Below, piece after piece: positions 43,497 to 53,323 of a stretch of DNA of 64,000 nt (the first letter of the stretch is position 1; every line of letters starts with the position of its first letter). The notes beneath the pieces are model-generated. The model was not told the origin of the DNA. It saw only the letters and a program-made list of their open reading frames with translations, and ran no database searches. Origin of the DNA: Methanogenium organophilum (lineage in GTDB: Archaea; Halobacteriota; Methanomicrobia; Methanomicrobiales; Methanomicrobiaceae); contig NZ_CP113361.1 of NCBI RefSeq assembly GCF_026684035.1, forward strand, positions 1,550,001 to 1,614,000, in the 5' to 3' direction. Made by a program: the position numbers and the translations under genes.

Positions 43497-43677
43497 TTTC
43501 CATCTCCGTGGTTTTTTTAATTATCTAAGTGTTCATCATGCGATACATAATACCTGATTGGTTTGAACATTTTGTATCCATACCTAATGATTAATACCTC
43601 GCCGTGGAGGGTGAAAGTGAATTTGCGAAAGCAATATGATATAATAATAAATACTCCGGATGTCAAAGAGAAATGCC

Positions 43678-43869
43678 ATGACTGTTACCGCAGACAGTAC
43701 AATTGCAGATGTATTAAGAGAGAAACCAGAAGCAGCAGATATCCTATTCAGATTTGGTATGGGATGTATCGGTTGCGCTCTTGCAAATGGAGAATCTTTA
43801 CGACAGGCAGCCCTTGGTCACGGGATCCCTCTTGATGAGCTCCTTGAAGCTTTGGGTATGGAAGAATAA
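43678..43869 (+). CDS. DUF1858 protein
   Basis: This 63-residue protein (MTVTADSTIADVLREKPEAA, then DILFRFGMGCIGCALANGESLRQAALGHGI) is a complete DUF1858 domain, which contains a CxxC (C-I-G-C). The fold is related to the N-terminal part of hybrid-cluster or sulfur-handling proteins, but the role is not established. The start at 43678 is chosen from the family N-terminus. The gene faces the CbiZ gene with only a few bases between stops. Confidence 0.88.
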   Translation: MTVTADSTIADVLREKPEAADILFRFGMGCIGCALANGESLRQAALGHGIPLDELLEALGMEE

Positions 43870-43875
43870 GAAATA

Positions 43876-44775
43876 TTATTGGTAATTATTCTCTTTTTTG
43901 TGTATATTTTTCAGTTCTTCGGCTGATGCCTCTGGATGTAGTGTAAGGTATTCTGCTACAACGGGTTCATGTACAAGAGTGCATCCTTCGCAGGACCATA
44001 TTCTCCCGCCGTTCTCGCGCTCAAGCCATTTTCCCAGTGTTTTGTCGCCGCAAGGGTATAGCGGGCAGTAACAAAAGTCACATATTTGCTCTTTGCTGGA
44101 CGGATGGCAGGGGTAATAGGGACATCCTTCTGGATTCCATCGCGTCCACCGCTCGCCGCCAATAGAACTGTGAATATAGAATGGCGGCCTTCTCATGGAT
44201 TCTGTCTCATGGGGCGCCCAGGTTTCGGGAATACCGTATGTGATTGTTTCATATACCAATGCCTGTGCCCGTTTTATCCGTTCTTGTTCATTCTTTGATT
44301 CTTCCATTTCCTCACAGCAGATCAGTATGGTATTCGCTTCTGCTTCAGTTTCAGAAAACCCCGCGGAGATAAATGCCTGATCTCGTGCATCCTTTGCAGT
44401 ACGCAGAAGTGCCCGGAGTCCCTCTTCAGGGAGCGGTTCGCGTGAATTAACAATGACTGTTACCGGGCCGGGCTGGTTATTTGACCCAACCGGTTGTGAA
44501 TGGATGAAGACCATAATGCCGTCGTAGGCAAAGACGCGAAAATTGTCTACGGATGTTGTGACGTGCAGACCGACTATGTCAGTACCATATCCGTTTTTCC
44601 TGAGAATCCTCTGAAAAAAAGATTGAGAATCTTCCTTTGTACTGGTATGATGCAGATGAGCTGCGATGACGGTCGATAGGCGCATACCTCCCTCTCCTCT
44701 ATGCTGTGCACCAGACATAATCGCAGTGAATGGACCCCGTATAACGAATGCTCCGTCCCGGAGAAAATATCGCAT
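43876..44775 (-). CDS. cbiZ: CbiZ-like adenosylcobinamide amidohydrolase fused to a Cys-rich small domain
   Basis: Starting MRYFLRDGAFVIRGPF, this 299-residue protein has an N-terminal part resembling CbiZ (ALRTAKDARDQAFISAG, GLHVTTSVDNFRVFAYDG) that in archaea cleaves adenosylcobinamide for salvage. The C-terminal part, about residues 215-285, is the cysteine-rich small domain: CPYYPCHPSSKEQICDFCYC, then PLYPCGDKTLGKW and WSCEGCTLVHEP, a probable zinc site. The longer frame starts 33 bases upstream, but a TATA-like T-rich element about 28 bases before 44775 supports the later start. The amidohydrolase call is moderate: it rests on pattern recognition, not alignment. Confidence 0.68.
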   Translation of the reverse strand: MRYFLRDGAFVIRGPFTAIMSGAQHRGEGGMRLSTVIAAHLHHTSTKEDSQSFFQRILRKNGYGTDIVGLHVTTSVDNFRVFAYDGIMVFIHSQPVGSNNQPGPVTVIVNSREPLPEEGLRALLRTAKDARDQAFISAGFSETEAEANTILICCEEMEESKNEQERIKRAQALVYETITYGIPETWAPHETESMRRPPFYIHSSIGGERWTRWNPEGCPYYPCHPSSKEQICDFCYCPLYPCGDKTLGKWLERENGGRIWSCEGCTLVHEPVVAEYLTLHPEASAEELKNIHKKENNYQ

Positions 44776-44840
44776 ATAACTATACTTCGTATCAAAAATA
44801 AAAAACACTGTGGATATAAAACAATTAAATGTAAATGAAA

Positions 44841-45251
44841 TCAGGCTACGTTGTAGCGGGCCCGGTCTTTAAGTTCCTGCTGCTTGCCCTGGTTCCATCC
44901 GGCCACATCTGCAAGATAGCCGGTCACCCGGGATACCTGAGACACGTCATGGCTACCGCATTCAGGACAAACGGCCTGACCACAGAGTGGGCAGTATTCA
45001 ATCGTTTCAGTGATATTGTGGGTGCAGTGGCAGTGGTCGAGCGGGCACATTATCTCCAGTTGTGTTTCGCCGCAGCAGGGGCATGGAGTTTCATCGACAA
45101 CGTGGTGACAGGTGTGGCATTTGTACCTGCGTTCTTCAACAGGAATATCTTCAAGAGTAGAGTACTTTTTCTTCAGAGCAAGTTGTTCGGATGTCCAGTT
45201 CATAGAAATATTCTCAGCAACCGGGACGATAAAAGTATGGGTGTCACTCAT
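44841..45251 (-). CDS. Stand-alone glycyl-radical domain protein (NrdD C-terminus-like)
   Basis: This 136-residue protein carries the C-terminal end of anaerobic ribonucleotide reductase: YCPLCGQAVCPECGS (C87, C90, C95, C98, the zinc site) and SRVTGYLADVAGWNQGKQQE, with G111 at the glycyl-radical position. An extra zinc-ribbon-like part with C45/C48 and C57-C60 is at the N-terminus. There is no catalytic barrel domain, so it cannot be a complete reductase. A YfiD-like repair role or a companion to a separate catalytic subunit is possible. CAGGGGC precedes the ATG. Confidence 0.85.
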   Translation of the reverse strand: MSDTHTFIVPVAENISMNWTSEQLALKKKYSTLEDIPVEERRYKCHTCHHVVDETPCPCCGETQLEIMCPLDHCHCTHNITETIEYCPLCGQAVCPECGSHDVSQVSRVTGYLADVAGWNQGKQQELKDRARYNVA

Positions 45252-45464
45252 GGTAATGCCCCTGAATTATGCGGCATTATCCTGAACTCCTCTTTTCCCG
45301 CAGTTTGCGTAATTAATTTCTCTTTGCATGCCGGATAAAAATCATCCGCAGATTTCTTCGGGAGGAATACTGCTAAATTACCATCCAAAAAGGGTTTGCC
45401 TCAGGTGACTCATAGGGTTCATCACCTGCCGGCCGTTATGGCCCGCATCAGAATCGGTCACTCA

Positions 45465-46100
45465 TCATCGGCGGAATCGGGCATAAGTACGTGCTGCCTC
45501 TGCCGGATCCTCTGCAGTGTAAATACTCCTGCCGACGATCATGCCATCGATCAGCGGGGCAATGGTTTCGGGATCTCCACCCTGTGCACCGACACCGGGA
45601 GACAGGATCTTCTTATCGCCGATGATCGCACGTAGGGTCTGCACACGTTCCGGGCGTGTAGCCGGTGCAATGATGCCGTGCGCCCCGGCGTCTACCGCCA
45701 TCTGTGCCAGCAGTTCAGCATTCTTTCCGCTCAGGAATTCAAGGGCTCCGGGATGACTCATCTCCGCCACAACATAACATTCTCCCCCGGCGTCATCTGC
45801 GGCCTCCACGCAGGCAGCAACAGAGTCACTCCCGCAGAATCCCTGGCAGATGATCGCAAAAAATCCGGCGGCAAAGACCTGCTGTGCAATCAGACTGTTG
45901 GTGTTCGGGATATCGGCCACCTTAAAGTCGGCGATAAGAGGGATCCCGAATTCACTCAGGGGTGCTGCAATATCAAGCCCTGCCGCGAGCACCAGCGGGT
46001 AGCCTATCTTTATCGCATCGAGATGAGGTGCTGCAGCTTCTGCCACGCTGAGCGCCTCCTCGCGGGAGAGCACGTCCAGGGCAAGGATCAGATCAGGCAT
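45465..46100 (-). CDS. pyrF: Orotidine 5'-phosphate decarboxylase
   Basis: Starting [18 protein letters not shown], this 211-residue TIM-barrel enzyme makes UMP from OMP. Seen: the catalytic stretch [19 protein letters not shown] (DxKxxDIP), the [15 protein letters not shown] segment, and [12 protein letters not shown] with the phosphate-binding GMIVGRSIY. The start at 46100 overlaps the stop of deoxyhypusine synthase by eight bases, so the two are coupled. Upstream in-frame codons would only lie within that other gene. Confidence 0.94.
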   Translation of the reverse strand: MPDLILALDVLSREEALSVAEAAAPHLDAIKIGYPLVLAAGLDIAAPLSEFGIPLIADFKVADIPNTNSLIAQQVFAAGFFAIICQGFCGSDSVAACVEAADDAGGECYVVAEMSHPGALEFLSGKNAELLAQMAVDAGAHGIIAPATRPERVQTLRAIIGDKKILSPGVGAQGGDPETIAPLIDGMIVGRSIYTAEDPAEAARTYARFRR

Positions 46101-47046
46101 GGGACATCCGCTCCCGCACGGCCGCAATTATTAGCGGCAGGGTGATGGTCGCATCACCATAGACGGTCTGTGCATGTGCTTCACCGGTCACCTTTCCCCA
46201 TGACTTTGCTTCGTCCAGTGTTGCACCGGAAAGCCCGCCAAGATCAGGTCGGTCACCGGTTAACTGGACTGCGTAGTCAAAGCCATTTGGCGTCATGAGC
46301 ATACTCTGGAATATATAGTTTTTCGGTACACCACCGCCGATCAGGAATGCGCCTGCCCGCTTTGCGTTGAAACAGGTGTCCATCAGTCCGTTCATATCAC
46401 CAAATGCGTCAATTGTCACTTTATGCATCTGGTTGAAGAGCCAGTACTGCAGACCGATCATTGAGTCCTGAATGGCGGGGCAGTAGACCGGAATGTCTGC
46501 CTCTGCCGCTGCGGCAAGAATGCCGGTGTCAAGGTGTTCGCCGATGTGGCGCAGGAGGCCGGATATTGAAAGGGTTGTTCCGTCCTCAAGCTCTCCGAGT
46601 GTCTCCTGCATGAACTCCTCAAAGGTTACAAAGGCGTCTGATGGCAGGAAGATGTCGTAGATACGATTTATTTCCTCTTCAAAGAGTTCATCATCATCAC
46701 AGATCTCGGTGCCGTGGTAATGGTGGCATCCGATGGCCTCGATAGTGTCATGCGTCAGGTTGGCACCGGTTGATACCAGTACATCAATGTACCCGTCACG
46801 GATGAGGTCCTCCACAATTCCCCCCATGCCACCGGGAACCATTGCCCCTGCAAGACCCAGAAACCGTGTTGTATCTGCATCGGAAAACATTTCTGTGCAG
46901 ATGTCGGTTGCCCGTGCAAGATATCCTGCATTATACGCTCCGGCATTCCCCAGTTCTTCCACAAGTTCAGCCACTGTCATGCCTGCCCTGACCCGCGCCT
47001 GTATGACCGGGCTGGTGCAGGCGGTCTTCCCGTTCTCACCGTGCAT
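46093..47046 (-). CDS. dys: Deoxyhypusine synthase
   Basis: This 317-residue enzyme modifies a lysine of initiation factor aIF5A with spermidine and NAD. Family segments: [26 protein letters not shown] (Rossmann part), [24 protein letters not shown], and [18 protein letters not shown] with the conserved catalytic Lys in PKNY, followed by [16 protein letters not shown]. Normal length. The start at 47046 is the only suitable ATG near the family N-terminus. Confidence 0.95.
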   Translation of the reverse strand: MHGENGKTACTSPVIQARVRAGMTVAELVEELGNAGAYNAGYLARATDICTEMFSDADTTRFLGLAGAMVPGGMGGIVEDLIRDGYIDVLVSTGANLTHDTIEAIGCHHYHGTEICDDDELFEEEINRIYDIFLPSDAFVTFEEFMQETLGELEDGTTLSISGLLRHIGEHLDTGILAAAAEADIPVYCPAIQDSMIGLQYWLFNQMHKVTIDAFGDMNGLMDTCFNAKRAGAFLIGGGVPKNYIFQSMLMTPNGFDYAVQLTGDRPDLGGLSGATLDEAKSWGKVTGEAHAQTVYGDATITLPLIIAAVRERMSHA

Positions 47047-47648
47047 ATAAACTGATTATGTTATTGGCTGGATACTGCATTAAACGAATGGGCACCGGAA
47101 AATATGAATGGTATGGGGGGCTGGATTATCAGGCACAGGCAATCCCACCTAACTGAAGGGGACCTGTGCCAGCGGGTATCGTTTTTCCTGTCAGCACTCT
47201 TCTTCGACAGCCACCCTGTATCAGGAATCAGCCATACTGAATATAATTTCCTTCGAGGCGGTGTACCGGATTGAATCCTACATCCACAACTGTCTCTGCG
47301 CCGGATATACCCGGCAGCGTCTGTGTGGCAGTAAATAAGATACGAACCGGTGTTTTTATCCGTAGTCTTCAGTTCTCTCTTAAGAGGTGCAAGCAGCATG
47401 TTCACCCTACCGGCAATGTGTCCTTCTGGCAATACCGGTGATACATCAACCGCCAGCGTAGAGGCTTTTTGTGCAATAATGACACGGTCTCAGCAGCCAT
47501 ATCCGTGTAACAGGAAACGGAATTGCCCCATGTCCTGGTTCCCGGTATGCAACAATAGGCATGGGACTTGTTTGGGTTCAGTACCGGGTGACAGGAAGCA
47601 AGGATTAATGTGTGTTTATCATGCAACTGACAGTGTATGAGGTGGTGA
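47047..47648. other. Intergenic stretch ahead of the redox island
   Basis: About 600 bases between the divergently transcribed deoxyhypusine synthase and NuoE-like genes. Short open frames on both strands (for example 47061-47432 minus) have no family features, so I see no supported gene. A likely promoter for the redox operon lies in its right end, but I could not find a strong TATA box within the usual distance. Confidence 0.4.
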
Positions 47649-47759
47649 AAGACGGAATCTCTTACTAAGTCAATAATAGCATCATATCCCGCACAACCAC
47701 GCTATCTGCTTGCAATTCTCCAGGATGTTCAGGAGAAAGAGCATTACATCTCTGTTGAT

Positions 47760-48116
47760 GTGATGCGGTCAGTTGCCGCGTACCTGAATGTACCTGAAAG
47801 CCGGGTTTACAGCGTTGCCACGTTCTACAAGGCACTCAGCCTTGTTCCTCTCGGAAAGAACGTCATAAAAATGTGTGACGGCACGGCATGCCATATCCGT
47901 GGATCGCCTGAGGTGCTGAAAGCATTTGAGAAGGAACTGGGAATCAAAAACGGGGAGACAACTGAAGATGGCATGTTCACATTGCAGACAGTAAACTGTC
48001 TGGGTGCCTGTGCACTTGCACCGGTAGTGACTATAAATGATCGCGTCTTTGGGAAGGTCAGGGTAAAAGATGTGCCTGGTATCATCCAGGAGGTTCTTGA
48101 AGATGAAACTGAATAG
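47760..48116 (+). CDS. NuoE-like [2Fe-2S] subunit (thioredoxin-like ferredoxin)
   Basis: The clearly supported part is 118 residues: [23 protein letters not shown] at ACHIRGS, and the second pair in [16 protein letters not shown], the four ligands of the 2Fe-2S cluster with the earlier MCDGTAC. The reading frame continues upstream to a TGA at 47646-47648 and encodes a helical N-terminus typical of NuoE (IASYPAQPRYLLAILQDVQEKEHY). That part is conserved-looking but contains no ATG, GTG or TTG. The codon at 47760 is GTG and 47763 ATG, so the printed start is a minimum. It is the first subunit of a NuoE-F-G-like complex; its stop overlaps the next ATG by 14 bases. Confidence 0.85.
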   Translation: MMRSVAAYLNVPESRVYSVATFYKALSLVPLGKNVIKMCDGTACHIRGSPEVLKAFEKELGIKNGETTEDGMFTLQTVNCLGACALAPVVTINDRVFGKVRVKDVPGIIQEVLEDETE

Positions 48117-49974
48117 TCCGAAAGCACTTGATGAATATCGTAATTCTCTCCCCCCGAGAGGAGGGGGTGCTCCCATACGTATACGTGTCTGTGCCGGTAC
48201 CGGCTGTCTCGCAAGTGGAAGTCAGGCGGTCTATGATGCATTTGTATCAGAGGCGGAGAACCATGGCATGGAAGTTGGTGTTGATTTCGCTGCTGATACC
48301 ACCGGATGCCATGGCTTCTGTGAGAACGGACCGATTGTGCAGATCGATCCGGTCAATATTTTCTACCAGCATGTAACCCCGGATGATGTCCCGGAGATAT
48401 TTGAGAAGACGATTGTGGGAGGTGAACCTGTTCAGCGCCTGCTCTACCGGGATGCGGCAACCAAAACGCGGTGCAAAAGCGAAGAGGAAATACCCTTCTA
48501 TGCCCATCAGCAGAGAATTGTCCTCCAGCGGACCGGGCATGTCGACCCGACCGATATCAATGACTACATACGTGAGGGTGGCTATGCAGGCCTTGCAAAA
48601 GCGCTCTCAATGTCGCCAAAAGATGTTGTGGATGAGGTCATTGCCTCCGGCCTCCGGGGACGTGGCGGCGGTGGATTCCCGACCGGAGTGAAATGGGAGT
48701 CCGCCCGGATTGTGGAAGCCGAACAAAAATATGTGGTCGCAAACGGAGACGAGGGTGACCCCGGCGCCTTCATGAACCGGAGTCTCATGGAAGGAGACCC
48801 CCACAGTGTCATTGAAGGCATGATCATCGGTGCCTTTGCAGTCGGGGCAGGCAGCGGGCATATCTATGTCCGTGAAGAGTACCCCCTCGCCGTATCCAAT
48901 CTCAGGCGGGCAATCGAGGAAGCGCAGCGTCTTGGCCTCTTAGGCACCGACATTCTCGGAAGCGGGTTTGCCTTCGATATCGAGATCACCCGTGGCGGTG
49001 GTGCCTTTGTCTGCGGGGAATCAACCGCACTGATGGCATCCATTGAAGGCATGCCGGGCGTCCCGCGGGTGAAATACATCCGTTCCACAGAAAAAGGGCT
49101 CTGGGATGCCCCTGCGTTGCTCAATAATGTGGAGACATGGTCCGATATTCCCACGATTATCCTCAACGGTGCGGCATGGTATGCGGGAATCGGGATTGAG
49201 AATAACAGCGGAACCAAGGTCTTCTCGCTTGTCGGCAAGGTAAAAAACAGCGGTCTTGTTGAAGTGCCGCTGGGAATTCCCCTGCGCAGCATTATCTTTG
49301 ACATCGGCGGCGGGGTGATGAACAACCGTGCATTCAAGGCGGTGCAGTCCGGCGGTCCCTCAGGCGGGTGTCTGCCGGAGTCCAAACTGGACACTCTGGT
49401 CGACTTTGATCATCTGAAAGAGGCAGGGGCCATGATGGGGTCCGGCGGCCTCATCGTCATGGATGACCACACCTGCATGGTCAATGTAGCCAGTTACTTT
49501 ATCGATTTCCTTGTGGGAGAGTGTTGCGGAAAATGTACTCCCTGCCGGGAAGGTCTGCGTGCCATGCAGGTGCTTCTTCACGGCCTGACATCGGGAACGG
49601 CCAAACCCGGTGACGTGGCTCTTCTGAAAGAGATCGCAGAATCCGTACGCGACACTGCTCTCTGTGGTCTGGGCCAGACATCAGCGAATCCGGTGCTCTC
49701 GACGATGAAGTTCTTCATGGAGGAATATGAGGAGCATGAGAAGGAAGGGTTCTGCCGGGCAGGAGTTTGTTCCGGTCTCTATGCGGTTGCAGTCGATCCG
49801 GAAACCTGCACCGGATGTGGGATGTGTGCACGGGTTTGCCCGGCGAATGCCATAACCGGTGAAAAAAAGCAGGTGCACCTGGTGGACCAGGAAGCCTGTA
49901 TTACCTGCGGGTCCTGTGTGGATGCCTGCCGGTTTAATGCTATTCTCATTGAACGGAGGAAGGCCGATGACTGA
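48103..49974 (+). CDS. NuoF-like FMN/NAD(P)H-binding subunit (HydB/StnB type)
   Basis: The 623-residue product starts [14 protein letters not shown]. It has an N-terminal 2Fe-2S thioredoxin-like domain (C30, C35 in VCAGTGC, then TTGCHGFC), the flavin/nucleotide part with [14 protein letters not shown] (about residue 186) and [12 protein letters not shown] (about 215), the 4Fe-4S motif [11 protein letters not shown] (about 474), and a C-terminal double [4Fe-4S] ferredoxin ([12 protein letters not shown] and [12 protein letters not shown], about 565-615). This is the layout of HydB, the bifurcating hydrogenase flavin subunit. GGAGGT precedes the ATG. It is the core of the redox island; its nucleotide is not established. 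Confidence 0.93.
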   Translation: MKLNSPKALDEYRNSLPPRGGGAPIRIRVCAGTGCLASGSQAVYDAFVSEAENHGMEVGVDFAADTTGCHGFCENGPIVQIDPVNIFYQHVTPDDVPEIFEKTIVGGEPVQRLLYRDAATKTRCKSEEEIPFYAHQQRIVLQRTGHVDPTDINDYIREGGYAGLAKALSMSPKDVVDEVIASGLRGRGGGGFPTGVKWESARIVEAEQKYVVANGDEGDPGAFMNRSLMEGDPHSVIEGMIIGAFAVGAGSGHIYVREEYPLAVSNLRRAIEEAQRLGLLGTDILGSGFAFDIEITRGGGAFVCGESTALMASIEGMPGVPRVKYIRSTEKGLWDAPALLNNVETWSDIPTIILNGAAWYAGIGIENNSGTKVFSLVGKVKNSGLVEVPLGIPLRSIIFDIGGGVMNNRAFKAVQSGGPSGGCLPESKLDTLVDFDHLKEAGAMMGSGGLIVMDDHTCMVNVASYFIDFLVGECCGKCTPCREGLRAMQVLLHGLTSGTAKPGDVALLKEIAESVRDTALCGLGQTSANPVLSTMKFFMEEYEEHEKEGFCRAGVCSGLYAVAVDPETCTGCGMCARVCPANAITGEKKQVHLVDQEACITCGSCVDACRFNAILIERRKADD

Positions 49975-50710
49975 GATGATTGAGATTACCATTGACGGGA
50001 AGAAGGTAACCGTTGAAAAAGGAACAAAGATTCTTGCAGCGGCTAAAGAGCTGGGTATTGAAATTCCCACCCTCTGCCATCATGAGGCCCTCCCTCCCGA
50101 TGGCAACTGCCGCCTCTGTCAGGTAGAAGTGGAAGAACGGGGAAAGCGAAAGCTGGCAGTCGCCTGCATGTATCCGGTCCGTGGACCGATGGAGATATTT
50201 ACCGATACTGACCGGGTAATGGATGCACGGCGGTCGGTGATCCGGCTTCACCTGAACCGGTGTCCGCAGGCAACTATCCTGCAGGACCTTGCCCGTGAAT
50301 ATGACGTGGAACCGCTGGATGAACGATTTGTTGTGGAGCATGACGATCTCTGTATCCGGTGTGGACGTTGTGTAAGGGCCTGTACGGCACTTGGCAACAA
50401 CTGCCTCAGTTTTGCAGGGAGGGGGTGGGATCGAACCATCGTGCCGCCATTCAATGAACCCCCGGTAGGATGTGTTGGCTGTGCCGCCTGTGCAGAGGTC
50501 TGCCCGACGGGTGCGATAAAGGTCCGTGAAGAGGGGAATATCCGTGAGATCTGGGGCCGGGAATTCAGGCTTGTCCGCTGTCCGGACTGTGGGGAATACT
50601 TTGCGACCGAAGAACAGCTTGAGAAAGCAGACACCTTTGGAGCGGGGATTCCTGAACTCTGCCCCCGGTGCCGGAAACGGGATGAGGCAGAGCGCATAAT
50701 AAACCCGTAA
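49967..50710 (+). CDS. NuoG-like iron-sulfur subunit without hydrogenase domain
   Basis: The 247-residue product starts [20 protein letters not shown]. It has a 2Fe-2S site (C37, C48, C51, C67), and two [4Fe-4S] motifs (C129-C139 in [11 protein letters not shown] and C169-C179 in [11 protein letters not shown]). The His-Cys cluster region normally present in HydA/NuoG keeps only H95 and C99 (HLNRC), so that cluster is lost. The tail has two CxxC pairs (C205/C208, C232/C235), a rubredoxin- or zinc-ribbon-like end instead of an H-cluster domain. Its ATG overlaps the NuoF stop by eight bases. Resembles the StnA/HoxU-type subunit. Confidence 0.9.
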   Translation: MTEMIEITIDGKKVTVEKGTKILAAAKELGIEIPTLCHHEALPPDGNCRLCQVEVEERGKRKLAVACMYPVRGPMEIFTDTDRVMDARRSVIRLHLNRCPQATILQDLAREYDVEPLDERFVVEHDDLCIRCGRCVRACTALGNNCLSFAGRGWDRTIVPPFNEPPVGCVGCAACAEVCPTGAIKVREEGNIREIWGREFRLVRCPDCGEYFATEEQLEKADTFGAGIPELCPRCRKRDEAERIINP

Positions 50711-50927
50711 TGGAGGGAACTCAGAAATTCCTTTTTTTTGTTCATTCCATTAACCTGAGGTTCCTGTAAATTATTGATAATTTACACATTTCTGGTTTTT
50801 TTTAAATTTGGGCCATAATCGTCCGTTTTTTTTTGGATGCAGACATGAATACATTAATCTATGTTGTCGGGATATGTGACGTTTGTAATGATCTGATTAT
50901 AGAATCCGTTACAGGAGTTGAAATCCA

Positions 50928-51416
50928 ATGGAAAATGCCAGAAAACTGCTGATGATCGCACCCGAGAAGTGTATCAGCTGCGGAACATGCGAACTGGCCT
51001 GTTCCCTTGCCCATGAAGGGGAATTCAGACCTTCCAAATCACGAATAACAGTATACCGGTTTGAGATGGGAGTCACCATCCCGATGACCTGCTTCCAGTG
51101 TGACAGTCCTGCCTGTGTTGCAGCGTGCAGAACCAATGCACTGGTAAAGGATACCGAAAGCGGAATTGTCAATATCAACAGAGAAAAATGCATCGGATGC
51201 AGGATGTGTGAGATGGCCTGTCCGTTTGGCAATATTGCATACAATGCGGTCACAAAGACACCAATGAAGTGTGATCTCTGTGGCGGAGACCCGGAATGTG
51301 CGAAATACTGCCCGACACATGCCATTGAGTATGTACCTGCAGATGCAGCAGTTTCCAAAAAGAAGTTTAATTTTTCAGCAAAAATTGCTGCAGCAATTGG
51401 GGAGGGGAATATATAA
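50928..51416 (+). CDS. Four-cluster ferredoxin (HycB/AorA-like electron carrier)
   Basis: This 162-residue protein has 16 cysteines in four [4Fe-4S] ligand groups: [36 protein letters not shown] and [15 protein letters not shown]. This is the DmsB/HycB-type fold found as electron-transfer subunit beside catalytic molybdenum or tungsten enzymes. Its stop shares a base with the ATG of the aldehyde oxidoreductase gene, so it is probably that enzyme's electron acceptor or a link to the upstream NuoEFG-like complex. GGAG precedes the ATG. Confidence 0.9.
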   Translation: MENARKLLMIAPEKCISCGTCELACSLAHEGEFRPSKSRITVYRFEMGVTIPMTCFQCDSPACVAACRTNALVKDTESGIVNINREKCIGCRMCEMACPFGNIAYNAVTKTPMKCDLCGGDPECAKYCPTHAIEYVPADAAVSKKKFNFSAKIAAAIGEGNI

Positions 51417-53227
51417 TGTACGGCTGGACAGGCACAGTGCTGCGTGTGAATCTCACGGAAGGCACAGTAATCAAGGAACCCCTGAGAACAGGTGATGCAA
51501 ACGAGTATATCGGAGGTCGTGGCCTCGGCTCAAAGTACTTTATGGACGAAGTTGATCCGACAATCGATGCACTGGGACCGGAAAACAAGCTCATTTATGC
51601 GACCGGACCCCTGACCGGGACGATGGGTATCTCCACAGGACGCCATGACATCATTGCAAAGGGTCCTCTGAATGACACCCTTGCAGCATCCAACTCCGGC
51701 GGGTATTTTGGCCCGGAAATCAAGTATGCCGGATACGATATGGTCATATTCGAAGGGAAGGCAGAAAAACCGGTCTATGTCTATGTCTACAATGGCAGTG
51801 TTGAGATCCGCGATGCAGCACATCTCTGGGGTAAAAATGTCCCGGATACAACGGATCTTCTGCTTGCAGAGACAGACCCTGACGCAAAGGTCAGTTGTAT
51901 CGGACCTGCAGGGGAGAATCTGGTCCTTTTTGCGGCCATCATCAATGACAAACACCGTGCCGCAGGAAGGACCGGTATCGGTGCGGTGATGGGGTCAAAG
52001 AACCTTAAAGGATTTGTCGTCCGTGGAACCGGCGGAGTAAAGATAGCTGACAAGGCCGGTTTTATCAAAGCCATCCAGGACGGGCGTACAAAGATAACCG
52101 AAAACCCGGTCACATCCGGTGGTCTCCCGGCATTTGGCACAAATGTGCTCGTCAATATTATCAATGAAGTGGGAGCACTCCCCACCCGCAACTGGCAGGA
52201 GTCGTACGATACAGAAGCGGATAAGATCAGTGGTGAAACCCAGGCAAAAGAGAATCTCGCCAGTGCCAAGGGGTGCGCCGGCTGTGTTGTTGGCTGTGGG
52301 CGTGTTGAAAAGGCCCACGGAAAATTCGCCTCATCCGGTGAGGGCCCTGAGTACGAGACGACATGGGCTTTTGGATCTGACTGCGGTGTATCTGATGTCA
52401 ATGCAGTCCTGAAGGCAAATTTCCTCTGCAATGACCTGGGTCTTGATACGATCTCGATGGGCAGCACCATCGCCTGTGCGATGGAGCTCTATGAGAAGGG
52501 AATCATCGACCGTTCGACGACACTCACTGACCTCCGGTTTGGAAACGCGGATGCCATGGTTGAGATGGTCGAAGCGACAGCGTACCGGAAAGGGTTTGGC
52601 AATGACCTTGCCGAAGGTTCATACCGGCTGGCGGATACCTACGGTCACTCCGAACTCTCGATGACCGTGAAAAAGCAGGAGATGCCTGCCTACGACCCGC
52701 GTGCCATTCAGGGCATCGGGCTTGAATATGCCACATCAAACCGCGGTGGTTGCCATGTCAGGGGATACACGATCTCTCCCGAAGTGCTCGGCCTTCCGAT
52801 GAAGATGGACCCTGCGACAACAGAGGGGAAACCTGATATCCTGAAGATATTCCAGGACCTGACTGCAGCACTCTCTGCCTCAGGCACCTGTCTCTTCACC
52901 TCCTTTGCGATTGGCGGTGACGATATTGCTGCCGAACTCACGGCAGCAACCGGTGTCACCTACACCGCAGACGACATCATGAAGATCGGTGAACGGATCT
53001 ACAATCTGGAACGCCTTTTCATCATGAAGGCGGGATACACCGGGGCAGATGACACGCTTCCGCCCCGTCTGCTCAATGACCCCATCCCTGCAGGACCTTC
53101 CAAAGGCACGGTGAGCCATATCGGTGAGATGATGCCGGTCTACTATGACGAACGCGGCTGGGATGAAAACGGTGTGCCAACAAATGAAAAACTTGAAGAG
53201 CTGGGCCTCACCGCCTATGCTCTCTGA
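51416..53227 (+). CDS. aor: Tungsten-dependent aldehyde:ferredoxin oxidoreductase
   Basis: This 603-residue enzyme oxidises aldehydes to acids and reduces ferredoxin (or the reverse) with a tungstopterin cofactor. Family features: [15 protein letters not shown] and [16 protein letters not shown] (N-terminal domain), [34 protein letters not shown], the 4Fe-4S ligands in [11 protein letters not shown] with a later Cys (SGTCLFTSF), and the [10 protein letters not shown] region for the pterin. Normal length. It follows the four-cluster ferredoxin directly, as in AorAB-type complexes. The molbindin at 18.9 kb fits a metal supply role. Confidence 0.94.
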   Translation: MYGWTGTVLRVNLTEGTVIKEPLRTGDANEYIGGRGLGSKYFMDEVDPTIDALGPENKLIYATGPLTGTMGISTGRHDIIAKGPLNDTLAASNSGGYFGPEIKYAGYDMVIFEGKAEKPVYVYVYNGSVEIRDAAHLWGKNVPDTTDLLLAETDPDAKVSCIGPAGENLVLFAAIINDKHRAAGRTGIGAVMGSKNLKGFVVRGTGGVKIADKAGFIKAIQDGRTKITENPVTSGGLPAFGTNVLVNIINEVGALPTRNWQESYDTEADKISGETQAKENLASAKGCAGCVVGCGRVEKAHGKFASSGEGPEYETTWAFGSDCGVSDVNAVLKANFLCNDLGLDTISMGSTIACAMELYEKGIIDRSTTLTDLRFGNADAMVEMVEATAYRKGFGNDLAEGSYRLADTYGHSELSMTVKKQEMPAYDPRAIQGIGLEYATSNRGGCHVRGYTISPEVLGLPMKMDPATTEGKPDILKIFQDLTAALSASGTCLFTSFAIGGDDIAAELTAATGVTYTADDIMKIGERIYNLERLFIMKAGYTGADDTLPPRLLNDPIPAGPSKGTVSHIGEMMPVYYDERGWDENGVPTNEKLEELGLTAYAL

Positions 53228-53323
53228 AATTTCCTCTTTTTTATTCCGGGACTGTCCTGACTGACATACTCCGGTACCATTGGGAAATCGGGGAATCAGA
53301 TCCTCGAAAAAATGGATGAATGG

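Noticed and set aside
47061-47432. Minus-strand frame in the intergenic stretch ahead of the redox island
   Set aside because: No ribosome-binding site and no recognisable domain; the sequence reads as noncoding.
48103-50710. Hydrogenase
   Set aside because: The NuoF/NuoG-like pair resembles HydAB, but no H-cluster cysteine motifs are present, so no hydrogenase activity is claimed.
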